In this document: positions 51,713-59,595 of the stretch, in pieces
How the letters are laid out: each line of letters starts with the position of its first letter
Numbering within the stretch: the first letter of the stretch is position 1
Assembly (NCBI RefSeq): GCF_003710825.1
Contig: NZ_RHHQ01000019.1
Coordinates: forward strand, 81,599 to 145,598
DNA length: 64,000 nucleotides
DNA from: Brevibacillus fluminis
GTDB lineage: Bacteria; Bacillota; Bacilli; Brevibacillales; Brevibacillaceae
Direction: 5' to 3'
Notes under the pieces: generated by a model
What the model was told of the DNA's origin: nothing
What the model saw: the letters and a program-made list of their open reading frames with translations, nothing else
Database searches by the model: none
Made by a program: the position numbers and the translations under genes

Positions 51713-52630
51713 ATGAAAACAGCGATCATCTCAGTATCCGTAGCGACCGTTTGGACAAATCCGGAGAAACCATTGGAAAAGGATCAGGCCGCGTTAACCA
51801 ACCCTGTTGATGTGAGAGGGTGGCTGGATTCCCTGTCGGTTGATGAAAAGCTCGGATTTTATGACAATAATGCGATTCAAACACAAGCGCTGTACGGCAC
51901 TCGTGTTGAAATCATGGAAGAGCAAGGGGAATGGGCGCATATCCTGATCCCTGATCAGCAGTGCCGAAAAGATGAGCGAGGCTATCCAGGGTGGGTGCCA
52001 AGCCGTCAGCTGGCAGCATGGAATGATGCTTTCGATGTACAGGATGGGCAGCAGATGGCCCAGGTGACTGCATCGTTTGCTCGCTTACACAATGCGGCTG
52101 GGCAGCCGGGCATTGAACTGGCGTTTTTGACTCGATTGCCGATTCTGGTGGAAAATGACGGTTGGGTCAAGGTCGCGACAACAGACGGAGAAGGTTTTTT
52201 GAGACGTGAGGATTTGGCGATCATCCAGGCAAACCGTCCTGTTGACATAAAAGGCAACCGCGGCGAAGCAATTGTCGAATCGGGCAAACGGTTCCTAAAC
52301 CTGCACTATTTGTGGGGTGGCATGTCCTCCTATGGCTATGATTGCTCCGGCTTTGCCTACAACATGCACCGTTCCGTGGGCATCCAAATCCCGCGTGATG
52401 CAGTCGATCAGGCGCAGGCCGGCCAATGGGTGGAAAAAAGCGAGTTGCAACCAGGCGACCTGCTGTTTTTCGCGCATGAAGAAGGTAAAGGAAGAGTCCA
52501 CCACGTGGGCATTTACTATGGAAACAATCAGATGATCCATTCGCCTGATTCACTTTCCAGCATTGAAATCGTCAATTTGACAGGCTACAAGCTGGAGAAG
52601 GAACATGTGATCTCACGGAGATATTGGTAA
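51713..52630 (+). CDS. ykfC: Gamma-D-glutamyl-L-diamino acid endopeptidase (NlpC/P60), YkfC type
   Basis: Hydrolyses gamma-D-Glu bonds in free murein peptides. Two SH3-like regions fill the N-terminal half (YGTRVEIMEEQGEWAHILIP; LPILVENDGWVKVATTDGEGFLRREDL). The NlpC/P60 domain has Cys in SSYGYDCSGF, His in GRVHHVGIYYG and a third polar residue in MIHSPDS. No signal peptide is seen, fitting action on imported peptides. GAGGAGTG precedes the ATG. Confidence 0.92.
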   Translation: MKTAIISVSVATVWTNPEKPLEKDQAALTNPVDVRGWLDSLSVDEKLGFYDNNAIQTQALYGTRVEIMEEQGEWAHILIPDQQCRKDERGYPGWVPSRQLAAWNDAFDVQDGQQMAQVTASFARLHNAAGQPGIELAFLTRLPILVENDGWVKVATTDGEGFLRREDLAIIQANRPVDIKGNRGEAIVESGKRFLNLHYLWGGMSSYGYDCSGFAYNMHRSVGIQIPRDAVDQAQAGQWVEKSELQPGDLLFFAHEEGKGRVHHVGIYYGNNQMIHSPDSLSSIEIVNLTGYKLEKEHVISRRYW

Positions 52631-52659
52631 ATCCGAAATACAGCAGGAGGTTTGGCCGG

Positions 52660-53619
52660 GTGCAAAAGAAGAAGCTCGTCGAGGTGAAAAACCTCAAAAA
52701 GCACTTTAACTTGGGAAAAGATCAACTATTAAAAGCGACCGACGATGTATCGTTCGATATTTATCAAGGAGAAACCCTTGGGCTGGTGGGCGAATCTGGG
52801 TGTGGAAAATCCACCACCGGACGCACGGTCATCGGACTGTACGGACCGACAGCAGGCGAGGTTTTGTTTGACGGGCAAAATGTGCACAAAGCGAAAGGCT
52901 CGCAAAAGCAGAAGCTGACCAGTAAAATGCAGATGATTTTCCAGGATCCGTACGCTTCGTTAAACCCGCGGATGAATGTGACGGAAATCATCGCCGAAGG
53001 CATGGCGCTCAATGGCCTATATAAAGGAAAGCAAAGGGTGGAGCGTGTCATCGAGCTGCTCGAGATGGTCGGTCTTCAGAAGGAACACGCCAACCGTTTT
53101 CCGCATGAGTTCAGCGGCGGGCAGCGCCAGCGGATCGGAATCGCCCGTGCCCTTGCTGTGAATCCTGAGTTCATTATCGCCGATGAGCCGATCTCTGCCT
53201 TGGATGTGTCCGTACAGGCGCAGGTGGTCAATCTAATGAAAAAGCTGCAGCGTGAGAAAAATTTGACCTATCTGTTTATCGCGCACGATTTGGCGATGGT
53301 TAAGCATATCAGCGATCGCATCGGCGTCATGTATTTGGGCAATTTGGTGGAGCTGTCTGATAGTGAACAGCTGTACGACAATCCCAAGCATCCGTATACG
53401 CAAGCCTTGTTGTCGGCCATTCCGATGCCCGATCCGGATTTGGAGCTTAGCCGGGAGCGCATCATACTGGAAGGCGATGTACCGAGTCCGATTAATCCGC
53501 CAAGCGGTTGTGTGTTCCGCACGCGCTGTCCAGTCGCGAAGGACATTTGTGCGCAGCAGAAGCCGATTTGGCAGGAGGTGGCACCTAAACATTTTGTCGC
53601 CTGCCATGTCTATCAATAA
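52660..53619 (+). CDS. ykfD: Oligo/dipeptide ABC transporter ATPase (OppF/YkfD type)
   Basis: The second ATPase of the transporter, 319 residues: Walker A GESGCGKSTTG, signature FSGGQRQRIGIA, Walker B FIIADEPISALDVS and a C-terminal Cys motif (PSGCVFRTRCPVAKDIC). The frame opens at TTG 52624, but AGGAGG fits GTG 52660. Its place after ykfC copies the Bacillus ykfABCD order. Confidence 0.92.
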   Translation: MQKKKLVEVKNLKKHFNLGKDQLLKATDDVSFDIYQGETLGLVGESGCGKSTTGRTVIGLYGPTAGEVLFDGQNVHKAKGSQKQKLTSKMQMIFQDPYASLNPRMNVTEIIAEGMALNGLYKGKQRVERVIELLEMVGLQKEHANRFPHEFSGGQRQRIGIARALAVNPEFIIADEPISALDVSVQAQVVNLMKKLQREKNLTYLFIAHDLAMVKHISDRIGVMYLGNLVELSDSEQLYDNPKHPYTQALLSAIPMPDPDLELSRERIILEGDVPSPINPPSGCVFRTRCPVAKDICAQQKPIWQEVAPKHFVACHVYQ

Positions 53620-53629
53620 AAAGTGAACG

Positions 53630-53668
53630 AACAAGGCCCTGATGAACGCAAAAGGAGCCTTGTTTTCA
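53630..53668 (+). terminator. Terminator after the dpp-ykf operon
   Basis: AACAAGGC pairs with GCCTTGTT and is followed by T-rich sequence. Confidence 0.8.
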
Positions 53669-53821
53669 TTTTTTGGGCCAATTTCCACTAAACATCTATT
53701 TATCCTCTTGTTAATATTCTGTAAATTGAGAAGGAATCCATTTCTTTTTGTCGAAATACGCTGTAAGTAAGAACGAGTACTTCCTGCATCAGCTATACTT
53801 CTAGTGAAGCGAGGGTTGCAG

Positions 53822-54766
53822 ATGAACGTGAGCCACTCCTCTTTTGAAGCTTCACCCCGTCGTTGGCGGAATGTTGAAACCATATTGGGCATAGTCGTCC
53901 CTAAGTCGCTGAAGTCGGATACTTCTGTCCTGATCTTTTTAGAAGAGGTAGCTGCGACACCCATGATGGAAAAAGATGAAGAAATGGAGTGCTTGATTCG
54001 TTATCAACACGACGGTGACCTAGAAGCACGTGATCGGTTGGTACGTGCTTATTTGCGTTACGTCGTCAGTACAGCACTTCGTCACTTGAAAAAGGGCATG
54101 CCGTTTCTTGATTTGATTCAAGAAGGAACGTTCGGCTTATTTACGGCAATTGATAAGTTTGACGTAAACAGAGGCGTGCGGCTTTACCACTATTCACACT
54201 GGTGGATTTCACAAGCCATCACCCGGTCGATCAGTGATAAGGGACGCTTGATTCGCATTCCCGTGCACATGCACGAACAAATTCGCCAATACCAGAAGCA
54301 TGTCATGCAACTGGCCAATTTGCTGCATCGGTACCCCGACCGCAATGAGCTTGCGGCGTCGCTCGACATTCCTTTGGAGAAGGTTGACGCGATTGAGGCT
54401 GCGATCATGATGCGGATGGAGTCGTTGGATGAGCAATTGTATGATTGTTTTGACGACATTCAACGCGATGAGGAGCTGCTAAGCTATGCGGAGGTCGTCG
54501 ATGACGGCGAAACCTCCATAGAAGACCACGTTGAAAAAGTGGATCTCAAAACGCAGATGCTGGCAGCGCTGGCCCGGCTGAATCCGCGGGCACAAGAGAT
54601 TATCGCCATGCGCTACGGCCTCTACGATGACCAGATCTACACGCTTGAAGAGGTCGGCAAAATGTTTGGGCTTACTCGTGAGCGAATTCGCCAGATCGAA
54701 GCGACAACGATCGATCGCTTGCGAAATCAAAAAGGCTCCCGACAGTTAAAGGAATATCTTTCTTGA
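53822..54766 (+). CDS. SigA-like RNA polymerase sigma factor (additional sigma-70)
   Basis: A 314-residue sigma-70 with region 1.2/2 (FLDLIQEGTFGLFTAIDKFDVNRGVRLYHYSHWWISQAITRSISDKGRLIRIPVHM), region 3, and region 4 ending TLEEVGKMFGLTRERIRQIEATTIDRLRNQKGS. It lacks the long acidic region 1.1 of the housekeeping SigA, and region 2 has variations such as LRHLKKGMPF, so it is a group 2-like paralogue rather than SigA. ATG 53822 with CGAGGG upstream is preferred to GTG 53804. It is monocistronic with a terminator. The promoters it reads are unknown. Confidence 0.85.
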   Translation: MNVSHSSFEASPRRWRNVETILGIVVPKSLKSDTSVLIFLEEVAATPMMEKDEEMECLIRYQHDGDLEARDRLVRAYLRYVVSTALRHLKKGMPFLDLIQEGTFGLFTAIDKFDVNRGVRLYHYSHWWISQAITRSISDKGRLIRIPVHMHEQIRQYQKHVMQLANLLHRYPDRNELAASLDIPLEKVDAIEAAIMMRMESLDEQLYDCFDDIQRDEELLSYAEVVDDGETSIEDHVEKVDLKTQMLAALARLNPRAQEIIAMRYGLYDDQIYTLEEVGKMFGLTRERIRQIEATTIDRLRNQKGSRQLKEYLS

Positions 54767-54796
54767 TTTACGGGCATATAAATGAGGAAATGACAG

Positions 54797-54823
54797 CCAC
54801 ACGAGGCATCGTGTGGTTTTTTT
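54797..54823 (+). terminator. Terminator after the sigma factor gene
   Basis: CCACACGA and TCGTGTGG form a perfect 8-pair stem with a 4-base loop, followed by seven T residues. Confidence 0.88.
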
Positions 54824-54944
54824 GTACAGACATCCCATGCCGCAACTGTATAGAGTGCCTCTCGCGTTCGGCGTGATTCCTATTTTGTGGTACACTAAAC
54901 GCGAATACAACTTATTGGGCAACAAGGAAAGGGAGGATTGCACC

Positions 54945-55817
54945 GTGAAAGACTACATGGTACGGGCAACCGGTTTTGGAGGCAACGTTCGCGTGTTTGC
55001 TGCGCGCACGACACATATTGTAGAGGAAATTAGAAAGCGTCATGACATGTGGAACACAGCAACTGCGGCTATGGGACGCACGCTGACTGCTACAACCATG
55101 ATGGGAGCGATGCTCAAAGGAGACGAATCGCTTTCTGTGAAGATCAAGGGAGGAGGCCCTATTGGCCAAATCATCGCGGAAGCAAATGCAAAAGGAGAAG
55201 CGCGTGCATACGTAACCAATCCGCAGGTTCATTTTGAACTGAATGATAAAGGAAAGCTCGATGTGCGCCGTGCGGTAGGGATGGACGGATTTTTGTATGT
55301 GACAAAAGATTTGGGCCTGCGCGAGCCGTATCAAGGAAGCGTGCCAATCGTCTCCGGAGAGATCGGCGATGACTTCACGTACTATTTCGTAGCATCCGAG
55401 CAAACACCGTCAGCTGTTGGTGTAGGTGTACTAGTGAACCCTGATGACCGTTCTGTTTTGGCTTCCGGCGGTTTCATTTTGCAATTGCTCCCGGGTACGA
55501 CCGATGATGTCGTGGCACTAATCGAAGAGCGCGTTTCCGGGCTGCCGCAAGTATCGCGCATGATCGGCGAAGGGTTGACGCCAGAAGAGATTATCGAAAA
55601 GATCGTCGATGAGCCGAATATTCACGAGCGGATGGACATAATTTTCACGTGTACGTGTTCGGAAGAGAAAGTGAGCAAAATGCTGATCACGCTGGGGAAA
55701 GAAGAAATCCAAAGCATGATCGACGAGCAAGAGTCTGCCGAGATCCATTGCCACTTTTGCAACGAGCGCTACCACTATGATAAAAAGCAGCTGGAGCAAA
55801 TTCTTCAGTCCATGTAA
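54945..55817 (+). CDS. hslO: Redox-regulated chaperone Hsp33
   Basis: A cytoplasmic holdase activated by oxidation. The four zinc-binding cysteines are at 236 and 238 (CTC) and 269 and 272 (CHFC), the standard CxC/CxxC set. AAAGGGAGGATTGCACC before GTG 54945 sets the start (290 residues), although the frame is open to 54813. In Bacillus it follows coaX; here it restarts the conserved gene order after the 38 kb of accessory genes. Confidence 0.95.
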   Translation: MKDYMVRATGFGGNVRVFAARTTHIVEEIRKRHDMWNTATAAMGRTLTATTMMGAMLKGDESLSVKIKGGGPIGQIIAEANAKGEARAYVTNPQVHFELNDKGKLDVRRAVGMDGFLYVTKDLGLREPYQGSVPIVSGEIGDDFTYYFVASEQTPSAVGVGVLVNPDDRSVLASGGFILQLLPGTTDDVVALIEERVSGLPQVSRMIGEGLTPEEIIEKIVDEPNIHERMDIIFTCTCSEEKVSKMLITLGKEEIQSMIDEQESAEIHCHFCNERYHYDKKQLEQILQSM

Positions 55818-55844
55818 GGCGCAGGAAATGTCTTCAAGAAATAA

Positions 55845-55874
55845 TTGACGTTTCTGAATATAGTCTGCTATAAT
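55845..55874 (+). promoter_or_regulatory. Promoter of cysK
   Basis: TTGACG (55845-55850), an 18-base spacer and TATAAT (55869-55874) lie about 50 bases before the cysK start. Confidence 0.7.
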
Positions 55875-55908
55875 AATGCCAATAAAACCTAGCATTTTAC
55901 TTGGTATT
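55875..55908 (+). promoter_or_regulatory. Inverted repeat at the cysK transcription start
   Basis: AATGCCAA (55875-55882) and TTGGTATT (55901-55908) are inverted with one mismatch and an 18-base gap, directly after the -10 box. A cysteine regulator such as CymR could bind here; this is a guess by position. Confidence 0.45.
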
Positions 55909-55924
55909 GAGGAGGACGGGAAAC

Positions 55925-56857
55925 ATGCGAGTTGCTCAATCGATTACCGAATTAATTGGTTACACACCGCTAGTAAAACTAAACCGTGTTGCAACTGAAG
56001 ATATTGCTGATATTTATTTGAAGCTGGAGTTTTTCAATCCGGGTAGCAGCGTGAAAGACCGGATCGCGCTTTCCATGATCGAATCGGCGGAACGTGAAGG
56101 TCGTTTGAAGGAAGGCGATACCATCATCGAGCCAACCAGTGGAAACACTGGGATCGGTTTGGCGATGGTTGCTGCTGCAAAAGGCTACCGCGCGATTCTT
56201 GTCATGCCTGACACCATGAGCTTGGAGCGCCGCAATTTGCTGCGCGCGTACGGTGCGGAGTTGATTTTGACACCAGGCGCAGAGGGCATGGGAGGAGCGA
56301 TCCGCAAAGCGGAAGAAATCGCCCGCGAAAACGATTCCTACTTCATTCCGCAGCAGTTCAAAAATCCAGCAAACCCTGAGGTGCATCGCCTGACAACAGG
56401 TCCTGAGCTCGTGCAGCAAGCAAAAGAGCTCGGCGGCATTGACGCATTCATCTCCGGAATCGGCACAGGTGGGACGATCACAGGTGCTGGACAGGTGCTG
56501 AAAGAAGCGTTTCCTGAGGTGAAAGTAATCGCAGTGGAACCTGCGGCTTCCCCGGTATTGTCCGGCGGCAAACCAGGTCCACACAAAATTCAAGGTATCG
56601 GTGCGGGCTTCGTTCCAGATACGTTGGATACACAAGTTTATGATGAGATCATTAAAGTAGAAAATGAGGAAGCATTTGAGGTGGCACGCCGCGTCGCTCG
56701 CGAGGAAGGTGTTCTGGTCGGGATTTCCTCGGGTGCAGCGATTCATGCAGCTTTGCAAGTGGCGAAACGTTTGGGCAAGGGCAAAAAGGTAGTCGTCGTG
56801 ATTCCGAGCAATGGCGAACGTTACCTCTCTACACCATTGTTCCAATTTGAAGATTAA
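55925..56857 (+). CDS. cysK: Cysteine synthase A (O-acetylserine sulfhydrylase)
   Basis: A PLP enzyme that makes cysteine from O-acetylserine and sulfide. The PLP lysine is K44 (NPGSSVKDRIAL). EPTSGNTGIGLAMVAAAKGY and GIGTGGTITGAGQVLKE bind substrate and phosphate. TGAGGAGGACGGG supports the ATG at 55925 (310 residues). Confidence 0.95.
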   Translation: MRVAQSITELIGYTPLVKLNRVATEDIADIYLKLEFFNPGSSVKDRIALSMIESAEREGRLKEGDTIIEPTSGNTGIGLAMVAAAKGYRAILVMPDTMSLERRNLLRAYGAELILTPGAEGMGGAIRKAEEIARENDSYFIPQQFKNPANPEVHRLTTGPELVQQAKELGGIDAFISGIGTGGTITGAGQVLKEAFPEVKVIAVEPAASPVLSGGKPGPHKIQGIGAGFVPDTLDTQVYDEIIKVENEEAFEVARRVAREEGVLVGISSGAAIHAALQVAKRLGKGKKVVVVIPSNGERYLSTPLFQFED

Positions 56858-56921
56858 TTGCGCCTGATATGATATACTGAGTGAGATGAGCCGAGTATAG
56901 AAGAGAAAGGGAGAGCTGAGC

Positions 56922-57509
56922 ATGATTGTGATGATCGACAATTATGATTCATTCACCTACAATCTCGTGCAGTTTGTAGGTGAGATTGGGGAAGAATTGA
57001 AGGTTTTCCGCAATGACAAGGTGACGATCGCAGAGATTGAGCGGTTGAATCCGGATTATTTGATGATTTCACCAGGGCCTTGCACCCCCAATGAGGCGGG
57101 TATCAGCTTGGAAGCCATCAAGTATTTTGCGGGAAAAATCCCGATTTTGGGCGTGTGTCTGGGACATCAGTCCATCGGGCAGGCGTTTGGAGGCAACGTT
57201 GTTCGGGCCGAGCGGTTAATGCACGGCAAAACATCTAGTGTCTTCCATGACCAAAAGACGATTTTCAAAGGCATTCCGTCGCCGTTTGTCGTGGCGCGAT
57301 ACCATTCGCTAATTGTCGAGCCAGACAGCTTACCGTCTGAGCTGGAAGTATCGGCGCGGACAGCGGAAGGGGAAATCATGGCGATTCGCCATCGGGAGTA
57401 TCCAATTGAAGGAGTACAGTTCCACCCGGAATCCATTATCACAGAGCATGGAAAACAATTGCTGGCGAACTTTTTGGCGCATTATGCAAAAGAAAAGGCA
57501 CACAGCTAG
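56922..57509 (+). CDS. pabA: Glutamine amidotransferase subunit PabA/TrpG
   Basis: A class I glutamine amidotransferase supplying ammonia for aminodeoxychorismate (folate) or anthranilate (tryptophan) synthesis. The catalytic Cys79 lies in GVCLGHQSIGQAFGG and the His/Glu in GVQFHPESI. 195 residues is normal. The folate context suggests PabA, and in Bacillus it serves both pathways. The partner gene pabB and the lyase pabC, usually adjacent, are absent here. Confidence 0.92.
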   Translation: MIVMIDNYDSFTYNLVQFVGEIGEELKVFRNDKVTIAEIERLNPDYLMISPGPCTPNEAGISLEAIKYFAGKIPILGVCLGHQSIGQAFGGNVVRAERLMHGKTSSVFHDQKTIFKGIPSPFVVARYHSLIVEPDSLPSELEVSARTAEGEIMAIRHREYPIEGVQFHPESIITEHGKQLLANFLAHYAKEKAHS

Positions 57510-57527
57510 TGAACAGAGCATATTCGA

Positions 57528-57562
57528 GAGGTTTCTGCCGTAAAGGCGGAGGCCTCTTTTTT
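57528..57562 (+). terminator. Terminator after pabA
   Basis: GAGGTTTCTGCC and GGCGGAGGCCTC pair with some G-U pairs and are followed by six T residues. Confidence 0.72.
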
Positions 57563-57664
57563 CGGTTTCCAGCGTATGGTTTCGATGGCCATCGGGTATC
57601 AATAAGGTAATGTCATCCCAAGCTGCTTGTATCTATCAACTTAGTGGAAGGAAGTGACGATGGT

Positions 57665-57883
57665 ATGTTATCCAGTATCGGTATTCCCGGGCTGATTTTG
57701 ATCCTGATGATCGCGCTGATTGTGTTTGGCCCGAGCAAGCTCCCGGAGATCGGCCGCGCATTCGGCCGCACGTTGACGGAGTTTAAAGCTGCTGCCAAAG
57801 ACCTGACCAAAGACGAACAAGACGACAAAGACAATGCACCTGCGCTTGCGCAGACCGCAAATGAGGGAACGAAGCGGGTCTGA
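57665..57883 (+). CDS. tatA: Sec-independent translocase protein TatA
   Basis: A 72-residue Tat pore subunit: a short N-terminal part, membrane helix GLILILMIALIVFG, hinge FGPSKLPEIGRAFG, amphipathic helix and an acidic tail. The ATG at 57665 is chosen; the in-frame GTG at 57644 adds a charged stretch before the helix that is unusual for TatA. No tatC is in the window. Insertion between pabA and folP is atypical. Confidence 0.9.
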   Translation: MLSSIGIPGLILILMIALIVFGPSKLPEIGRAFGRTLTEFKAAAKDLTKDEQDDKDNAPALAQTANEGTKRV

Positions 57884-57904
57884 ACAGGCGAGGGCAGTAC
57901 TTCG

Positions 57905-57931
57905 AAAAACCCGGCCAAACGCCGGGTTTTT
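57905..57931. terminator. Terminator after tatA
   Basis: AAAAACCCGGC and GCCGGGTTTTT form a perfect stem with a 5-base loop. Confidence 0.9.
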
Positions 57932-57984
57932 GTGTGGAAGCGAGCAGATACGAGCAAGGTGGATCGGTAGAATTGAATGGGCAA

Positions 57985-58004
57985 TTGTGGTATGCTAACC
58001 ACAA
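57985..58004 (+). promoter_or_regulatory. Inverted repeat over the probable folP -10 box
   Basis: TTGTGGT (57985-57991), six bases, then ACCACAA (57998-58004): a perfect 7-base inverted repeat centred on TATGCT (57991-57996), the probable -10 element. It lies about 20 bases before the folP start, a repressor-operator layout with no known partner. Confidence 0.5.
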
Positions 58005-58025
58005 TATTAGCAAGGAGTTCGAACG

Positions 58026-59228
58026 ATGAAGCATAATCCGTACATGATTCACACCACGACACAAGAGCAGATTGTCGCTGAGATGAATAAGATCGGGTCA
58101 GATCCCAGCGTCATGAATGTGATGGCATCGAAAGCAGAAATGCTGCACATCCGTTTGGAGAACGTTTCACTGCAAGCCGCGCTTTTGCTGAAGCAAGAAT
58201 TACGAGCATTTGGCGGGGACTGTGTGGTTCACCAAAAAGTGCCTGCGTTGGATATCGCCGAATCAAGCGTATTGATTGTTGCGACCAGAGAGCAGTTGTT
58301 TGCCTTGTTGCGGGTGTTGTGCAATCAGCCGTTTGGTTTGAAGGAGCTTGTTGGCGAGATTGAAGAGCTCTTGCGTCAGCAGGAAACGCTAAAGCGCAGA
58401 AAAGAGCTTGTCTGCGGTCCACATCGCCTTCCGTTAGGGGATCGGACGCTAGTGATGGGGATTTTGAACATGACGCCGGATTCGTTTTCGGATGGTGGGT
58501 GTTTCAACGATATCGAGCGAGCGTTAGCGTACGCAAAAGAGATGATTGATGCTGGCGCTGACATCATCGATATAGGCGGAGAATCGACACGTCCAGGCCA
58601 CGTTTCTGTCAGTGCAGAGGAGGAGCTGGAGCGGGTCATTCCGATTATCACAGCTTTGTCCAGGGCCTATCAAATACCGATCTCGGTCGACACATACAAG
58701 GCAGAGGTGGCGGATCGGGCAATCGAAGCAGGAGCCCACATCATTAACGACGTGTGGGGAGCGAAGTACGATAAACAGATGGCACATGTAGCGGCAAAAC
58801 ACGATGTTCCGATCATCCTTATGCACAATCGCGAAAACCGCGAATACAATGACTTCTTTACCGAACTGGTCGGTGATTTGCGAGAGTCAGTGCAGATCGC
58901 TTTCGATGCAGGTGTGAAAGCCGAGAACATCATTCTCGATCCGGGCATCGGCTTCGTTAAATCGCATGAGCAGAACTTAGAGACGATGCGCCGCCTCGAT
59001 GATATCGTCGCACTCGGGTATCCCGTGTTGCTTGGAACATCGCGAAAGTCCATGATTGGACGAGTGCTCGATCTGCCTCCCGAAGAGCGGCTGGAAGGGA
59101 CGGCAGCTACCGTAGCTCTCGGAGTTGCAAAGGGCTGTCATATCATGCGCATTCATGATGTGAAGGAAATGAAGCGGCTCTGTATCATGATGGATGCGAT
59201 GCTTAGGGGAGGAACTACTCATGGATAA
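58026..59228 (+). CDS. folP: Dihydropteroate synthase with N-terminal extension
   Basis: Joins p-aminobenzoate to the pterin pyrophosphate in folate synthesis, the sulfonamide target. The enzyme core starts near residue 138: LVMGILNMTPDSFSDGG, then IIDIGGESTRPGH, HIINDVWG and GIGFVKSHEQN, ending VLLGTSRKSMIG and RIHDV. The N-terminal extension of about 125 residues is absent from the Bacillus subtilis enzyme (about 285 residues) but occurs, from memory, in some Firmicutes; its role is unknown. CAAGGAGTTCG precedes the ATG. folB overlaps by 8 bases. Confidence 0.94.
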   Translation: MKHNPYMIHTTTQEQIVAEMNKIGSDPSVMNVMASKAEMLHIRLENVSLQAALLLKQELRAFGGDCVVHQKVPALDIAESSVLIVATREQLFALLRVLCNQPFGLKELVGEIEELLRQQETLKRRKELVCGPHRLPLGDRTLVMGILNMTPDSFSDGGCFNDIERALAYAKEMIDAGADIIDIGGESTRPGHVSVSAEEELERVIPIITALSRAYQIPISVDTYKAEVADRAIEAGAHIINDVWGAKYDKQMAHVAAKHDVPIILMHNRENREYNDFFTELVGDLRESVQIAFDAGVKAENIILDPGIGFVKSHEQNLETMRRLDDIVALGYPVLLGTSRKSMIGRVLDLPPEERLEGTAATVALGVAKGCHIMRIHDVKEMKRLCIMMDAMLRGGTTHG

Positions 59229-59589
59229 AATCTATTTTGAGAAAATGTCGTTCTACGGCTATCACGGTGTATTTGAGGCGGAGGCACAGTTGGGGCAACG
59301 GTTTTACGTTGACCTCGAGGTTTCGCTCGATTTATCCAAAGCAGGCAGAAGCGACGATTTGAACGATACGGTCAACTACGCAGATATTTTCAATTTGGTT
59401 TCACATATTGTCGAAAAGGAGCGGTATCAATTAGTTGAAGCGTTGACGTCAACTATTGCAGATCGGCTGCTCGAGCGTTTTCCATTTGAGGAAGTAAAAG
59501 TGAAGGTGACCAAACCGAACCCGCCGATCAATGGGCATTACGAGGCGGTCGCGATCGAAATGGTGCGGACACGGCGGAAAGGATCCTGA
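59221..59589 (+). CDS. folB: Dihydroneopterin aldolase
   Basis: Splits dihydroneopterin to hydroxymethyldihydropterin. 122 residues with FYGYHGVFEAEAQLGQRFYVDLE at the N-terminus, LVEALTSTIADRLLERF in the centre and the active-site Lys in KVTKPNPPINGHYEAVAIEM. The ATG at 59221 has AGGGGAGG upstream and overlaps folP. Confidence 0.95.
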   Translation: MDKIYFEKMSFYGYHGVFEAEAQLGQRFYVDLEVSLDLSKAGRSDDLNDTVNYADIFNLVSHIVEKERYQLVEALTSTIADRLLERFPFEEVKVKVTKPNPPINGHYEAVAIEMVRTRRKGS

Positions 59590-59595
59590 TCGGGT

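Noticed and set aside
55818..55924. Possible T-box or S-box riboswitch before cysK
   Set aside because: The leader from the promoter to the start codon is only about 45 bases and lacks the conserved T-box or SAM motifs.
55979..56941. 320-codon reverse-strand frame across cysK
   Set aside because: Fully inside a certain gene on the other strand; no start signal.
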